From positions 1 to 14,538 of the forward strand of contig JAUXKG010000016.1 in NCBI GenBank assembly GCA_030624355.1: a stretch of DNA of 14,538 bases. The letters are read 5' to 3'. Made by a program: the position numbers and the translations under genes. The notes below the pieces were generated by a model that had not been told where the DNA came from, made no database searches, and saw only the letters and a list, made by a program, of their open reading frames with translations. Shown here one piece after another: positions 6,854 to 13,849 of the stretch (its first letter is position 1; each line of letters opens with the position of its first letter). Source of the DNA: Acidobacteriota bacterium (GTDB lineage: Bacteria > Acidobacteriota > UBA6911 > RPQK01 > JADFOI01).

Positions 6854-7678
6854 TCATTCACTGAGTTTTCTTTTGATGATCATTACCGTTCGATCGTCGT
6901 GCTGCCCATCTTCCTGACTAAAGTTCTCCACATCCTCAAGCACACAATTCCGAATGGCCCGGGCGTTCTTTTGACGATTCTCCTGGACCACCAGTTTCAG
7001 ACGATCAACACCGTACTCCTCAGCTCCATTGCTGGCTTCAATAATACCGTCTGTGTAACAGACACATAGATCCCCTCTCTTCAGGCAAACCTCTCCCACA
7101 TCATAACCGTTGGGTACTTTCCGAAAGACTCCCAACACAGGTCCCCCTACATCCAGAGACAGGACTTCTTTTTCCTTGAAAACCAGTCCGCTGTAATGTC
7201 CAGCATTGATGTAACGAAGAACTCCGCTCAATTGCAGCTCTCCGTAGAAAGCGGAAATGAACTGATTATCCTGGGAGGAACGATACATTCGCCTGTTGAT
7301 TTTCTTGACAAGAAGCGGCGTCGTGTCTTGCAGATAGTCGGATTCATACGATATTCCCATGTACAACGCGGTATTGAAGTCACGAATCAGCATCGCGGCC
7401 GCCAGACCATGACCGGACGCATCGGCAATAACTATGCCCATCTTGCCTTTGATGCCAAACCTTCCGTCCAGATCGATGAAGTCATAATAGTCTCCCCCTA
7501 CCACGGCAATAGGGACGGTTTTACCAGAGATATCGTAGTCTCCAAAAACTTCAAGGCGTTCCGGATCCGGCATGATGCGGCGCTGCATCTCGGCAACGGA
7601 AATATACTCCTCCTCAATCTCACGCAGGGGAGTGCCTACCAGCTCACTCAACCTCTTACCCGCTGTTTTCTTACTCAC
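6854..7678 (-). CDS. SpoIIE/RsbU-type PP2C serine phosphatase
   Basis: This 274-residue soluble protein is a PPM-type phosphatase domain with a short N-terminal helix (residues 1-40, containing QRRIMPDP, the usual lead-in of RsbU-like enzymes). Metal-binding motifs are present: GGDYYD at 61-66, IADASGHG at 84-91, INAGH at 157-161, CYTDGI at 207-212 and HDDRT at 260-264. Such enzymes dephosphorylate anti-sigma-factor antagonists (STAS proteins) in partner-switching cascades. There is no attached sensor domain and no STAS or HPK partner in this window. The start is GTG at 7678, preceded by GAGGA overlapping the ygfZ stop, and the gene begins 12 bases after ygfZ ends, which suggests translational coupling. 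It converges with the transketolase gene. Confidence 0.92.
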   Translation of the reverse strand: MSKKTAGKRLSELVGTPLREIEEEYISVAEMQRRIMPDPERLEVFGDYDISGKTVPIAVVGGDYYDFIDLDGRFGIKGKMGIVIADASGHGLAAAMLIRDFNTALYMGISYESDYLQDTTPLLVKKINRRMYRSSQDNQFISAFYGELQLSGVLRYINAGHYSGLVFKEKEVLSLDVGGPVLGVFRKVPNGYDVGEVCLKRGDLCVCYTDGIIEASNGAEEYGVDRLKLVVQENRQKNARAIRNCVLEDVENFSQEDGQHDDRTVMIIKRKLSE

Positions 7679-7690
7679 AGAGCACCATCC

Positions 7691-8692
7691 TCAAGTGAAC
7701 TTCTCTACAACCTCGGCAGCAAGACCTTCTCTCTCATGCGTATCGACATTATACTGCTCCCCGGCACGGGCAAAGGGACGCTTCAAATAGGCCAGTGCTA
7801 TCGGGCACCCCAGGCGAGGTGAAAAAACCGCACTGGTGATGATACCGATCTGCTTGTCCCCGTCTTTGACAGGAGAGTCCTTTGGTGGGACAACTGAATC
7901 CTTGAATTTCAATCCCATCAAAAGATTCGCCACACCTCCAACATGAGTCGCTTTGGCAACAACCTCCTGTCCAATATAGCAACCCTTGGTCAGACTAATC
8001 GCCTCGTGCAGTTGTGCCTCCATCGGATAGCGATTCTCATCCATATCTACACCGTACCGGGGAAGCTTGGACTCCACACGCAAGATTTCCAGGGCGGCCT
8101 CACTGACTCTTCGCAGACCCAACCTCTCTCCCTTCTCCAGGATGGCCTGCTGGAGTCGATCACCCACCGGCAAAGGAAGAATGATCTCGAAGCCCAATCT
8201 TGATATTTGATCTTTTCGAATCACCCACACCAACTGGTCCTCCCATTTCTGCTCCTGCATCCCATATTGGGTTGACGGTCCTGACGATCCGAAAAGGGCC
8301 TGGAGCAAATCCAGTGAACGTGGTCCTTGAAGAGAGAAATGCCGCTTAGTCGCAGAGATATCTTCCAGGTAGACCTCATCCATGACTACGTACTTTTCAA
8401 GGGTTTGGATGGTCTTGCCTAAAAGATCATTCCTTACGTCGATAATGATGTAATCGGGCAATTTATAGTAGTGAAAATCCGAGACAATTCTCCCCCTGGC
8501 CGTTAGAAATGCACCATAGTGTCCATTCCACTCCATCAAGCCATCGACGTCATTACTGATCATCGAATGAAGGAAAGTCACTCGGTCAGTTCCCTTAACT
8601 TCGATCTTTCCCTGATCAGATATTTCAAAGAACCCAACCGCCTCCAACACCGCTTCGTATCCTTCCACTACAGCACCTCCGTCTATTCTCAT
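7691..8692 (-). CDS. ygfZ: YgfZ/GcvT-domain folate-binding protein (Fe-S cluster repair)
   Basis: From ATG 8692 this is a 333-residue protein. The YgfZ signature K-G-C-Y-I-G-Q-E is at residues 236-243 (C238 is the conserved cysteine), and the N-terminal GcvT-like fold shows KGTDRVTFLHSMISNDV and FLTARGRIVSDF. E. coli YgfZ uses tetrahydrofolate to maintain certain Fe-S enzymes such as MiaB; it is not the glycine-cleavage T protein, which is longer and lacks KGCYxGQE. The start at 8692 is set by AAAAGGA ten bases upstream; the longer frame would use a TTG at 8719 that lies in a palindrome. It leads a two-gene unit with the phosphatase gene and is divergent from the HAD gene. Confidence 0.9.
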   Translation of the reverse strand: MRIDGGAVVEGYEAVLEAVGFFEISDQGKIEVKGTDRVTFLHSMISNDVDGLMEWNGHYGAFLTARGRIVSDFHYYKLPDYIIIDVRNDLLGKTIQTLEKYVVMDEVYLEDISATKRHFSLQGPRSLDLLQALFGSSGPSTQYGMQEQKWEDQLVWVIRKDQISRLGFEIILPLPVGDRLQQAILEKGERLGLRRVSEAALEILRVESKLPRYGVDMDENRYPMEAQLHEAISLTKGCYIGQEVVAKATHVGGVANLLMGLKFKDSVVPPKDSPVKDGDKQIGIITSAVFSPRLGCPIALAYLKRPFARAGEQYNVDTHEREGLAAEVVEKFT

Positions 8693-8702
8693 TTCAACAG
8701 GG

Positions 8703-8709
8703 TCCTTTT
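8703..8709 (-). promoter_or_regulatory. Ribosome binding site of ygfZ
   Basis: On the minus strand AAAAGGA stands ten bases before ATG 8692. It supports that start over the in-frame TTG at 8719, from which the ribosome binding site would be internal. Confidence 0.6.
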
Positions 8710-8719
8710 GACTTGTCAA
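8708..8719. promoter_or_regulatory. Palindrome in the divergent ygfZ/HAD promoter region
   Basis: TTGACTTGTCAA is a TTGAC-TT-GTCAA inverted repeat: 5-bp perfect arms around 2 bases. Read on the minus strand it also supplies TTGACA, a consensus -35 hexamer, but no good -10 follows. It could be an operator for either gene. Confidence 0.35.
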
Positions 8720-8723
8720 TCCG

Positions 8724-8732
8724 TGGTATAAA
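8724..8732 (+). promoter_or_regulatory. Extended -10 promoter candidate for the HAD gene
   Basis: TGGTATAAA has the TGn extension followed by TATAAA (five of six). No good -35 is present at the right distance. Transcription would start near 8739, leaving almost no leader before ATG 8743. Confidence 0.4.
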
Positions 8733-8742
8733 CAGAGTTCTG

Positions 8743-9432
8743 ATGAAAATCCTTGGCATGATTTTTGACTTTAATGGCGTCCTTGTAGATGACGAACCCC
8801 TTCACTTTCAAGCGTTTAAACAAACTCTGGAGAGGGCGGGATGGACGTTGAATTGGGAAGAGTATCGCGAAAGCTACCTGCCCTACGATGATAAGAATTT
8901 TTTTCTCAATTTCCTCCGTGATCACGGTGGGTCGATAGAGCCCAAAACGATCAACCATCTAATGAAACTCAAATCCCAAGAGTATCTGGATATGGTGGAA
9001 AAGGAACCGCCAATGATAGAGCCGTCGGTCTGTTTTGTGAATCAACTTCCACCAGAGGTCTTTCTGGCAGTGGCATCGGGAGCGGCACGAACGGAAATTG
9101 AATTTATCCTGGGGCACGTCGGACTCCTGAAGCGATTCCTCACCATCATAGCGGCTGAGGATGTGATCAACGGGAAACCACACCCTGAAGGATTTCAAAA
9201 GGCTTTGAGCGGACTGCAGACCCATCTGCCTGGCTTGAAGGCGTCCGAAGTGGTCGGTATCGAAGACTCCTATCGCGGAGTTCCGGCGGTCCAGGCAGCC
9301 GGCATGAAGTGCATTGCGGTTGCTACAACCTACCCTGCTGACCGACTGTGCGAAGCAGATCTGGTAATCGACAACTTTGAAGGTTGGACACTGGAGAGAT
9401 TGGAAACAGCTCTGGGAGAAACAGAATCTTGA
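8743..9432 (+). CDS. HAD-superfamily hydrolase, beta-phosphoglucomutase-like, with DxN motif I
   Basis: From ATG 8743 this is a 229-residue Rossmannoid phosphatase with a helical C1 cap. Motif I is F-D9-F-N11-G-V-L-V-D: the nucleophile aspartate is present but the second aspartate of DxD, normally the general acid/base, is asparagine. Motif II is S112 (VASGA), motif III K145 (GKPHPEGF), and motif IV E174-D175 (VGIEDSYRGVPAVQAAGM). The overall pattern matches the beta-PGM/phosphoglycolate phosphatase group. Asparagine at that position may slow phosphoenzyme hydrolysis or indicate a special subgroup; I recall DFNG variants elsewhere. Substrate is unknown. ATG 8758 is an alternative start; neither has a clear ribosome binding site. 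It opens a plus-strand cluster with the alpha/beta hydrolase, folB and the PQQ dehydrogenase. Confidence 0.88.
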   Translation: MKILGMIFDFNGVLVDDEPLHFQAFKQTLERAGWTLNWEEYRESYLPYDDKNFFLNFLRDHGGSIEPKTINHLMKLKSQEYLDMVEKEPPMIEPSVCFVNQLPPEVFLAVASGAARTEIEFILGHVGLLKRFLTIIAAEDVINGKPHPEGFQKALSGLQTHLPGLKASEVVGIEDSYRGVPAVQAAGMKCIAVATTYPADRLCEADLVIDNFEGWTLERLETALGETES

Positions 9433-9470
9433 TTCTCCCCACCGGCTGAAGGGAAGTCACAAACGATATC

Positions 9471-10310
9471 ATGGGCAAGACGATTCTTTCTCTCATTATC
9501 TTGTTCACCGGCGGACTCATTGCCCTGAAGTTGCTGGTGACGTTTCTTGAGCCCCGCCTGACCTTTTTTCCCACTCGTGGCCTGGACTACACTCCGACAG
9601 CAGTCGGAATACCGTTCAAGGAGATTTCTGTTCACACCGAGGACGGACAGACCGTTTATGCCTGGTCCTTGAAGCCGCCTGATCCGATCGCCGAGTTGGT
9701 TTTCTTCCACGGAAACGGTGGGAATCTATCCCTTTGGCAGAGTTTTTTGGTCGATATGTACAAACACTCCTTCAGTGTTCTTGCCGTTTATTACCGGGGC
9801 TATGGCAAGAGCACCGGATCCCCGTCCGAAAAGGGTCTTTATCTGGACACCAGAGCACTCCTGAAACGCTTTTGGGATGAAATTCATGACCCCAACCTTC
9901 GGGTAATCTACTGGGGGAGATCTTTGGGAGGATCAGTAGCTGCTTTTGCCTCTAGGATCAGGGAACCGGACGGTTTAATTCTGGAGGCTAGCTTCCCCTC
10001 CCTGAGATCTCTACTCGATCACTACCCTGTGCTCAAGCTGCTCAGCTTCTTTTCAACCTATAGATTCGAGACTATCGAACAGCTCAGGAGCGCCACATTT
10101 CCGATTCTGATCCTTCACGGCAATCAGGACAATATCGTCCCATTGGAACAAGGGCAATTGCTGTTTGATCAACTGCCCACCGACTCAAAATATCTGCATA
10201 TCGTTCCCGGTGCTCACCATAACGACGTTCAGTCTGTCGATCCTGAGAGTTACTGGAACCGAATTATTCGATTCAGTGAGGAACTCAACCATGGACAAGA
10301 TTCTTCTTAG
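9471..10310 (+). CDS. Membrane-anchored alpha/beta hydrolase (BEM46/YfhR-like)
   Basis: This 279-residue protein starts with a hydrophobic segment (about residues 4-25) that is probably an N-terminal membrane anchor with the hydrolase outside the cytoplasm. The fold is clear: HGNGGN at 80-85 (oxyanion-hole loop), nucleophile S151 in GRSLGG, D220 in HGNQDNIVP, and a histidine in GAHHND (H249 or H250). The TFFPTRGLDYTP stretch after the anchor and the GYGKSTGSPSEKGLYLD segment match the BEM46/YfhR/ABHD13 group. Members are esterases or thioesterases of mostly unknown substrate. Its 3' end overlaps folB by 20 bases, so the two are almost certainly cotranscribed and may be translationally coupled. 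It starts 38 bases after the HAD gene. Confidence 0.88.
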   Translation: MGKTILSLIILFTGGLIALKLLVTFLEPRLTFFPTRGLDYTPTAVGIPFKEISVHTEDGQTVYAWSLKPPDPIAELVFFHGNGGNLSLWQSFLVDMYKHSFSVLAVYYRGYGKSTGSPSEKGLYLDTRALLKRFWDEIHDPNLRVIYWGRSLGGSVAAFASRIREPDGLILEASFPSLRSLLDHYPVLKLLSFFSTYRFETIEQLRSATFPILILHGNQDNIVPLEQGQLLFDQLPTDSKYLHIVPGAHHNDVQSVDPESYWNRIIRFSEELNHGQDSS

Positions 10311-10674
10311 CGGCATCTCCTGTACAGCCTACCTGGGAGTTCTCCCCGGAGAGAAAGAGACAGCCCAGGAGATCCTGATCGATTTAGTCCTTGGGCTCGA
10401 CCTGGAGGCTGCTGCCAAAACGGATCAGGTTCAGCTTACAGTGGACTATCGTCAGGTCGTCAGCCAGGTCCAAATGACTGTTGAACAGAGCCGTTTCCAC
10501 CTCCTCGAAGCATTGGCTTCTGAACTGTGCCAAACAGTGCTAAGGGACAATAAGATTGAATCCGTTCGAATCACGGTTCGCAAGTTCCCGGAATCATTGC
10601 GCGACAAATTAACCGACGTAGCCGTAGAAATGACTCGACAAACACAACGTGATGCTGGCAGCGATCGGGAATAA
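10291..10674 (+). CDS. folB: Dihydroneopterin aldolase FolB
   Basis: This 127-residue enzyme converts 7,8-dihydroneopterin to 6-hydroxymethyl-7,8-dihydropterin and glycolaldehyde in tetrahydrofolate synthesis. The family pattern is intact: GVLPGEKETAQEILIDL at about 16-32 with the conserved glutamate region, VDY at 51-53, the active-site E73 in FHLLEALA, and catalytic K98 in VRKFP (residues 96-100). The frame is open upstream to 10165, but ATG 10291 gives the correct length and N-terminus (MDKILLSGI). It overlaps the upstream hydrolase gene by 20 bases in another frame. No folK or folP is seen. A folate role fits loosely with the folate-dependent YgfZ encoded 1.6 kb away on the other strand. 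Confidence 0.92.
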   Translation: MDKILLSGISCTAYLGVLPGEKETAQEILIDLVLGLDLEAAAKTDQVQLTVDYRQVVSQVQMTVEQSRFHLLEALASELCQTVLRDNKIESVRITVRKFPESLRDKLTDVAVEMTRQTQRDAGSDRE

Positions 10675-10698
10675 CAGTTGACCCGTAATTGCGATAGT

Positions 10699-10705
10699 GG
10701 GAGAG
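10699..10705 (+). promoter_or_regulatory. Ribosome binding site that fixes the PQQ dehydrogenase start
   Basis: GGGAGAG lies eight bases before ATG 10714. This favours 10714 over the TTG at 10678, and the resulting protein begins directly with a lipoprotein signal peptide. Confidence 0.6.
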
Positions 10706-10713
10706 TTTCCAGT

Positions 10714-12768
10714 ATGACAATAGTCGGGAGACACTGCTGCAACATACTGATTCTGATAGCTCTACTGATGGCGAGTTGTGGGATAGAGAGTTCCGAAGAC
10801 GGCAACTCGAAGCTTGCACAAAATTGGTCCAAGCACGGTTTCACCGATCATGAGCAAAGATTCAGTCCCTTGAATCAGATCGACGATAAAAACGTCGATC
10901 GTCTGGGCCTTGTCTGGAGCTTTGAAACTCGCACTTATCGGGGGCTGGAGGCCACTCCTCTCGTGGTTGACGGCATACTCTACACCACCGCCTCCTGGAG
11001 TGTGGTGTTCGCGATAGACGCTCGCACCGGAAAAGAGATTTGGAATTGGGACCCCCAGGTTCCCCGTTCTTACGCTTACAGGGCCTGTTGCGATGTCATC
11101 AACCGGGGAGTCGCCCTCTACCAGGGAAAGGTCTACACGGGCACTCTGGATGGGCGATTGGCCGCCCTGAATGCCAAAACAGGCAAAGTGATCTGGGAAG
11201 TTGTCACCGTCGATCAGAGCCAACCCTACACCATCACCGGCGCACCGCGAGTGATCGGAGGAAAGGTGATTATCGGCAACTCAGGAGCGGAGTTCGACGT
11301 GCGAGGATATGTTTCCGCCTACGACGGAGAAACGGGTGAGCAACTCTGGCGCTTTCACACCGTCCCCGGCAACCCATCCGAACCGTTCGAGTCTCCGGCC
11401 CTTGAGAAGGCTGCCAAAACCTGGAGCGGGGAGTGGTGGAAGTCGGGAGGTGGCGGCACGGTCTGGGACTCAATCGCCTACGATCCGGACTTGGATTTAC
11501 TCTATGTGGGCACTGGCAACGGAAGTCCCTGGAATCGCCACCTTCGAAGTCCTGGAGGTGGCGACAACCTTTTCCTGGCTTCGATCCTGGCTCTGCGACC
11601 AGATACGGGCGACCTGGTCTGGCACTATCAAACGACCCCAGGGGACACCTGGGATTACACCGCCACCCAGCACATGATACTGGCTGATCTGGAGATCCAG
11701 GGCGAGTCGCGAAAAGTTCTCATGCAAGCTCCCAAGAACGGATTCTTCTACGTCCTGGATCGAGCCAACGGCCAACTCATCTCAGCCAACAACTACGTTC
11801 CGGTCAACTGGGCCCTGAAGATTGACGAGCAAAGTGGTCGTCCGGTTGAAGCCCCCGGAAGCGACTATCGAAGTGGGAGAGTGACGGTCAAACCGGGGCC
11901 CCTTGGTGGCCACAACTGGCAGCCCATGTCGTACAACCCCGAGACCGGACTGGTCTACATCCCAGCCCAGGAACTTGCCTCCAGTTTCGCACAGGATCTG
12001 TCATTTGAACATCTTCCGGGAACCCGACACCTGGGTGTCGATTTGGGCGTTCCCGAGTCTCCTGCGGAGGTCCCCAGCGGTTACCTGCTGGCCTGGAATC
12101 CGATCGAGCAGAAGGAAGAATGGCGCGTCCAACACCCCGGTCCCTGGAACGGAGGGACGTTGACCACGACCGGAAATCTCGTTTTTCAAGGAACCGGCGA
12201 TGGCCGATTCGTCGCTTACCGTGCCAATGACGGTGAAAAGCTATGGGAAATGTGGGCCGGATCGGGGGTGATAGCCGCCCCGGTCACCTATCAACTGGAC
12301 GGCGTTCAGTATGTCTCGTTGATGGCCGGCTGGGGAGGAGCCTACCCTCTGGTCTCCGGTGGACCGGCAACCACTGTGAGCCCCCCTGTCAGTGTCGGTC
12401 GTGTCCTGACCTTCGCTTTGGACGGCAGGCTCACGCTTCCTCCTCCTGCCAAGCGCCAGCAACCTCCTAGCGATTCCCTTTCGTTGACCGCCTCGGCGGC
12501 TGAGATCGAACAGGGAGGACGGCTCTTTTCCCGTTGGTGTGACCGGTGTCATGGTCCAGGAGCGGTGTCAGGCGGATTGATCAAGGATTTGCGCTACTCG
12601 ACCGCACCGGTCTTTGACATGTATCCCGATATCGTCCTGGAGAAAATGTTGGAAGCTCGTGGGATGCCCTCCTTCAAGGGATGGCTCAATCAGGAACAAA
12701 CCGAACTGATTCGTTCCTATGTCATGAAACGAGCTTCGGAATTGAGATCGCAGGGCGACGTGCAATAG
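10714..12768 (+). CDS. PQQ-dependent alcohol dehydrogenase with fused cytochrome c domain, lipoprotein
   Basis: This 684-residue quinohaemoprotein probably oxidises alcohols at the cell envelope. Residues 1-21 are a signal peptide ending in LMAS-C22, a usable lipobox, so a lipid anchor is likely. An eight-bladed propeller spans about 40-580. Active-site features: vicinal cysteines C125-C126 (RACCDVINRG), metal ligands E193 (GAEFD) and N269 (GTGNGSPWN), and probable catalytic D314 in TWDYT. The residue two after it is T316, not Asp, which from the known MxaF/XoxF comparison points to calcium rather than lanthanide. Residues about 597-675 form a c-type cytochrome: C609-x-x-C612-H613 with M651 as likely axial ligand, so electrons pass internally from PQQ to haem. 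No PQQ synthesis genes are in the window. It is last in the folB cluster, 39 bases after folB. Confidence 0.92.
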   Translation: MTIVGRHCCNILILIALLMASCGIESSEDGNSKLAQNWSKHGFTDHEQRFSPLNQIDDKNVDRLGLVWSFETRTYRGLEATPLVVDGILYTTASWSVVFAIDARTGKEIWNWDPQVPRSYAYRACCDVINRGVALYQGKVYTGTLDGRLAALNAKTGKVIWEVVTVDQSQPYTITGAPRVIGGKVIIGNSGAEFDVRGYVSAYDGETGEQLWRFHTVPGNPSEPFESPALEKAAKTWSGEWWKSGGGGTVWDSIAYDPDLDLLYVGTGNGSPWNRHLRSPGGGDNLFLASILALRPDTGDLVWHYQTTPGDTWDYTATQHMILADLEIQGESRKVLMQAPKNGFFYVLDRANGQLISANNYVPVNWALKIDEQSGRPVEAPGSDYRSGRVTVKPGPLGGHNWQPMSYNPETGLVYIPAQELASSFAQDLSFEHLPGTRHLGVDLGVPESPAEVPSGYLLAWNPIEQKEEWRVQHPGPWNGGTLTTTGNLVFQGTGDGRFVAYRANDGEKLWEMWAGSGVIAAPVTYQLDGVQYVSLMAGWGGAYPLVSGGPATTVSPPVSVGRVLTFALDGRLTLPPPAKRQQPPSDSLSLTASAAEIEQGGRLFSRWCDRCHGPGAVSGGLIKDLRYSTAPVFDMYPDIVLEKMLEARGMPSFKGWLNQEQTELIRSYVMKRASELRSQGDVQ

Positions 12769-12770
12769 AC

Positions 12771-12785
12771 CTGACGGTGAGTCAG
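12771..12785. terminator. Small hairpin between convergent genes
   Basis: CTGAC (12771-12775) and GTCAG (12781-12785) form a perfect 5-bp stem with a 5-base loop in the 24-bp gap between the PQQ dehydrogenase and receiver genes. No T-run follows, so termination is only suggested by position. Confidence 0.3.
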
Positions 12786-12792
12786 TCTGGCG

Positions 12793-13152
12793 CTACTCAT
12801 CGGTGGGAGCGCAGTCTTTCAGAACCTGCTTCAGATTCTTCGCAAATTCTGATTTTGGCAACACATGGTCAGCTCCTGACTGACGAGCTTGCTCGATCTT
12901 GTCCTCTTCTACATGCTCGGAATAAACGACGACCGGTAAATGAGGAACTGCCTCTTTGATTTGGGATATCAAAGCGCCAGGATTGATTCCCTGTGCATCC
13001 AGGTCGATCAGCACCATCGAAGGTTCTTCTCGAAGTTTGGGCAGAAAATGGTAAAGGGAGCTGACGATGTTTACATTAACACCGGCCGCTTGGGCCGTTT
13101 CTGTGACCTGAGCCTGAAAGAACAAATCCGTGATGTAAGCCAGAATGTTCAT
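12793..13152 (-). CDS. Stand-alone response-regulator receiver domain
   Basis: This 119-residue protein is a single CheY-like domain with no output module. The probable phosphoacceptor is D50 in MVLIDLD, followed by S78 in VVVYS and the conserved lysine K100 in HVLPKS. The acidic pair that normally binds magnesium after strand 1 is reduced to one residue, D9 (ILAYITD), so phosphorylation may be weak or absent. Such proteins act as phospho-relays or protein-binding switches. No histidine kinase is nearby. It lies downstream of the second A-type carrier on the same strand with an 86-base gap, and converges with the PQQ dehydrogenase gene. Confidence 0.8.
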   Translation of the reverse strand: MNILAYITDLFFQAQVTETAQAAGVNVNIVSSLYHFLPKLREEPSMVLIDLDAQGINPGALISQIKEAVPHLPVVVYSEHVEEDKIEQARQSGADHVLPKSEFAKNLKQVLKDCAPTDE

Positions 13153-13238
13153 AGCTCTGATCTTGAAAAATCGTTCTTTTCAATCTCTGCCCGGATCGGT
13201 TTCAATATCCTTGTCAGTGATAATGGAACGGGTATCTC

Positions 13239-13565
13239 CTAAACGGTAAAAGACAAACCACAGCTGCAGGATCCAGAGGCATTCGGGTTAAGAAAAGCGA
13301 ATCCTTCCTGCAGGAGTGTCCCTTGCCAATCGAGCGTCGTCCCTTTCAAATACAGATAGCTCTTTAGATCAACGAAGACTCTCGCACCGTGTTCTTCAAA
13401 AATTTTGTCACCTGGTCTCTTTTCAGATTCATACCGAATGACATAACTCAAGCCCGAGCAGCCTCCTCCCTTGACCCCCAGGCGAAGCCCTCCGTCAGGC
13501 GTGTTCTGATTGTCGAGGGTTTCTCGAATCTTCTTGGCTGCTTTCAGACTGACGTAAACTGACAT
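13239..13565 (-). CDS. A-type iron-sulfur carrier (HesB/IscA family), copy 2
   Basis: This 108-residue protein keeps all three cluster cysteines: C36 in GGGCSGLSY, and C100 and C102 in SCSCG. It is clearly diverged from the first copy at 4341-4664: the C-terminal motif is CSCGLSFTV instead of CGCGESLQF, and the N-terminus is MSVYVSLKAAKKI. The difference suggests separate target enzymes or scaffold partners rather than a recent duplication. The ATG at 13565 has GGGAAG seven bases upstream and an extended -10 promoter beyond that. The receiver gene follows on the same strand. No nif, isc or suf genes are beside it, so a specific name is not justified. Confidence 0.92.
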   Translation of the reverse strand: MSVYVSLKAAKKIRETLDNQNTPDGGLRLGVKGGGCSGLSYVIRYESEKRPGDKIFEEHGARVFVDLKSYLYLKGTTLDWQGTLLQEGFAFLNPNASGSCSCGLSFTV

Positions 13566-13608
13566 CGATTAGCTTCCCATCAGGAACGGACTATGCTTCC
13601 GCACTTCT

Positions 13609-13623
13609 TTATACAGTATAACA
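13609..13623 (-). promoter_or_regulatory. Extended -10 promoter with overlapping palindrome, second Fe-S carrier gene
   Basis: On the minus strand TGTTATACT is an extended -10 (TGn then TATACT, five of six). It overlaps TTATACAGTATAA (13609-13621), a perfect 13-bp palindrome around one central base. The start would be near 13608, giving a leader of about 43 bases with a ribosome binding site. The palindrome could be a repressor site; no regulator is identified. Confidence 0.5.
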
Positions 13624-13849
13624 CCCTGGAGACTGGATTCGAGTCAGGAGTCTGTCCGATACTCAGATTGTGAACCACACCCCCTGTTTGAAATGGAGTG
13701 GAAGCGGATCAGGCTGGCTGGTGCGAATCTCAACACTCTTCGGCGTCTATTGCTTTGAAGGCCAAGAAAGCAAATCTCTCGGAACAGCAGAACAGGTCGG
13801 CTAGGAGTCTGCGCGGCAGGAAGTTCACACCCGTAGAGTAAAGTAGGGT
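13624..13849. other. Gap containing the unresolved left end of the insertion sequence
   Basis: No gene is convincing between the second Fe-S carrier promoter and the transposase start. The left end of the insertion sequence must lie here, but its terminal repeat cannot be set without the right end. AGGAGTCTG occurs twice in direct orientation, at 13646-13654 and 13803-13811, and either copy may mark IS terminal or subterminal sequence. A minus-strand frame at 13644-13910 crosses the transposase start and has no recognisable protein features. Confidence 0.4.

Noticed and set aside
7196..7822. Plus-strand 208-residue frame opposite the phosphatase and ygfZ genes
   Set aside because: It is antisense to two well-supported genes and its translation shows no family pattern.
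10165..10290. Upstream part of the folB frame from 10165
   Set aside because: It lies inside the alpha/beta hydrolase gene, has no FolB similarity, and ATG 10291 gives the correct family length.
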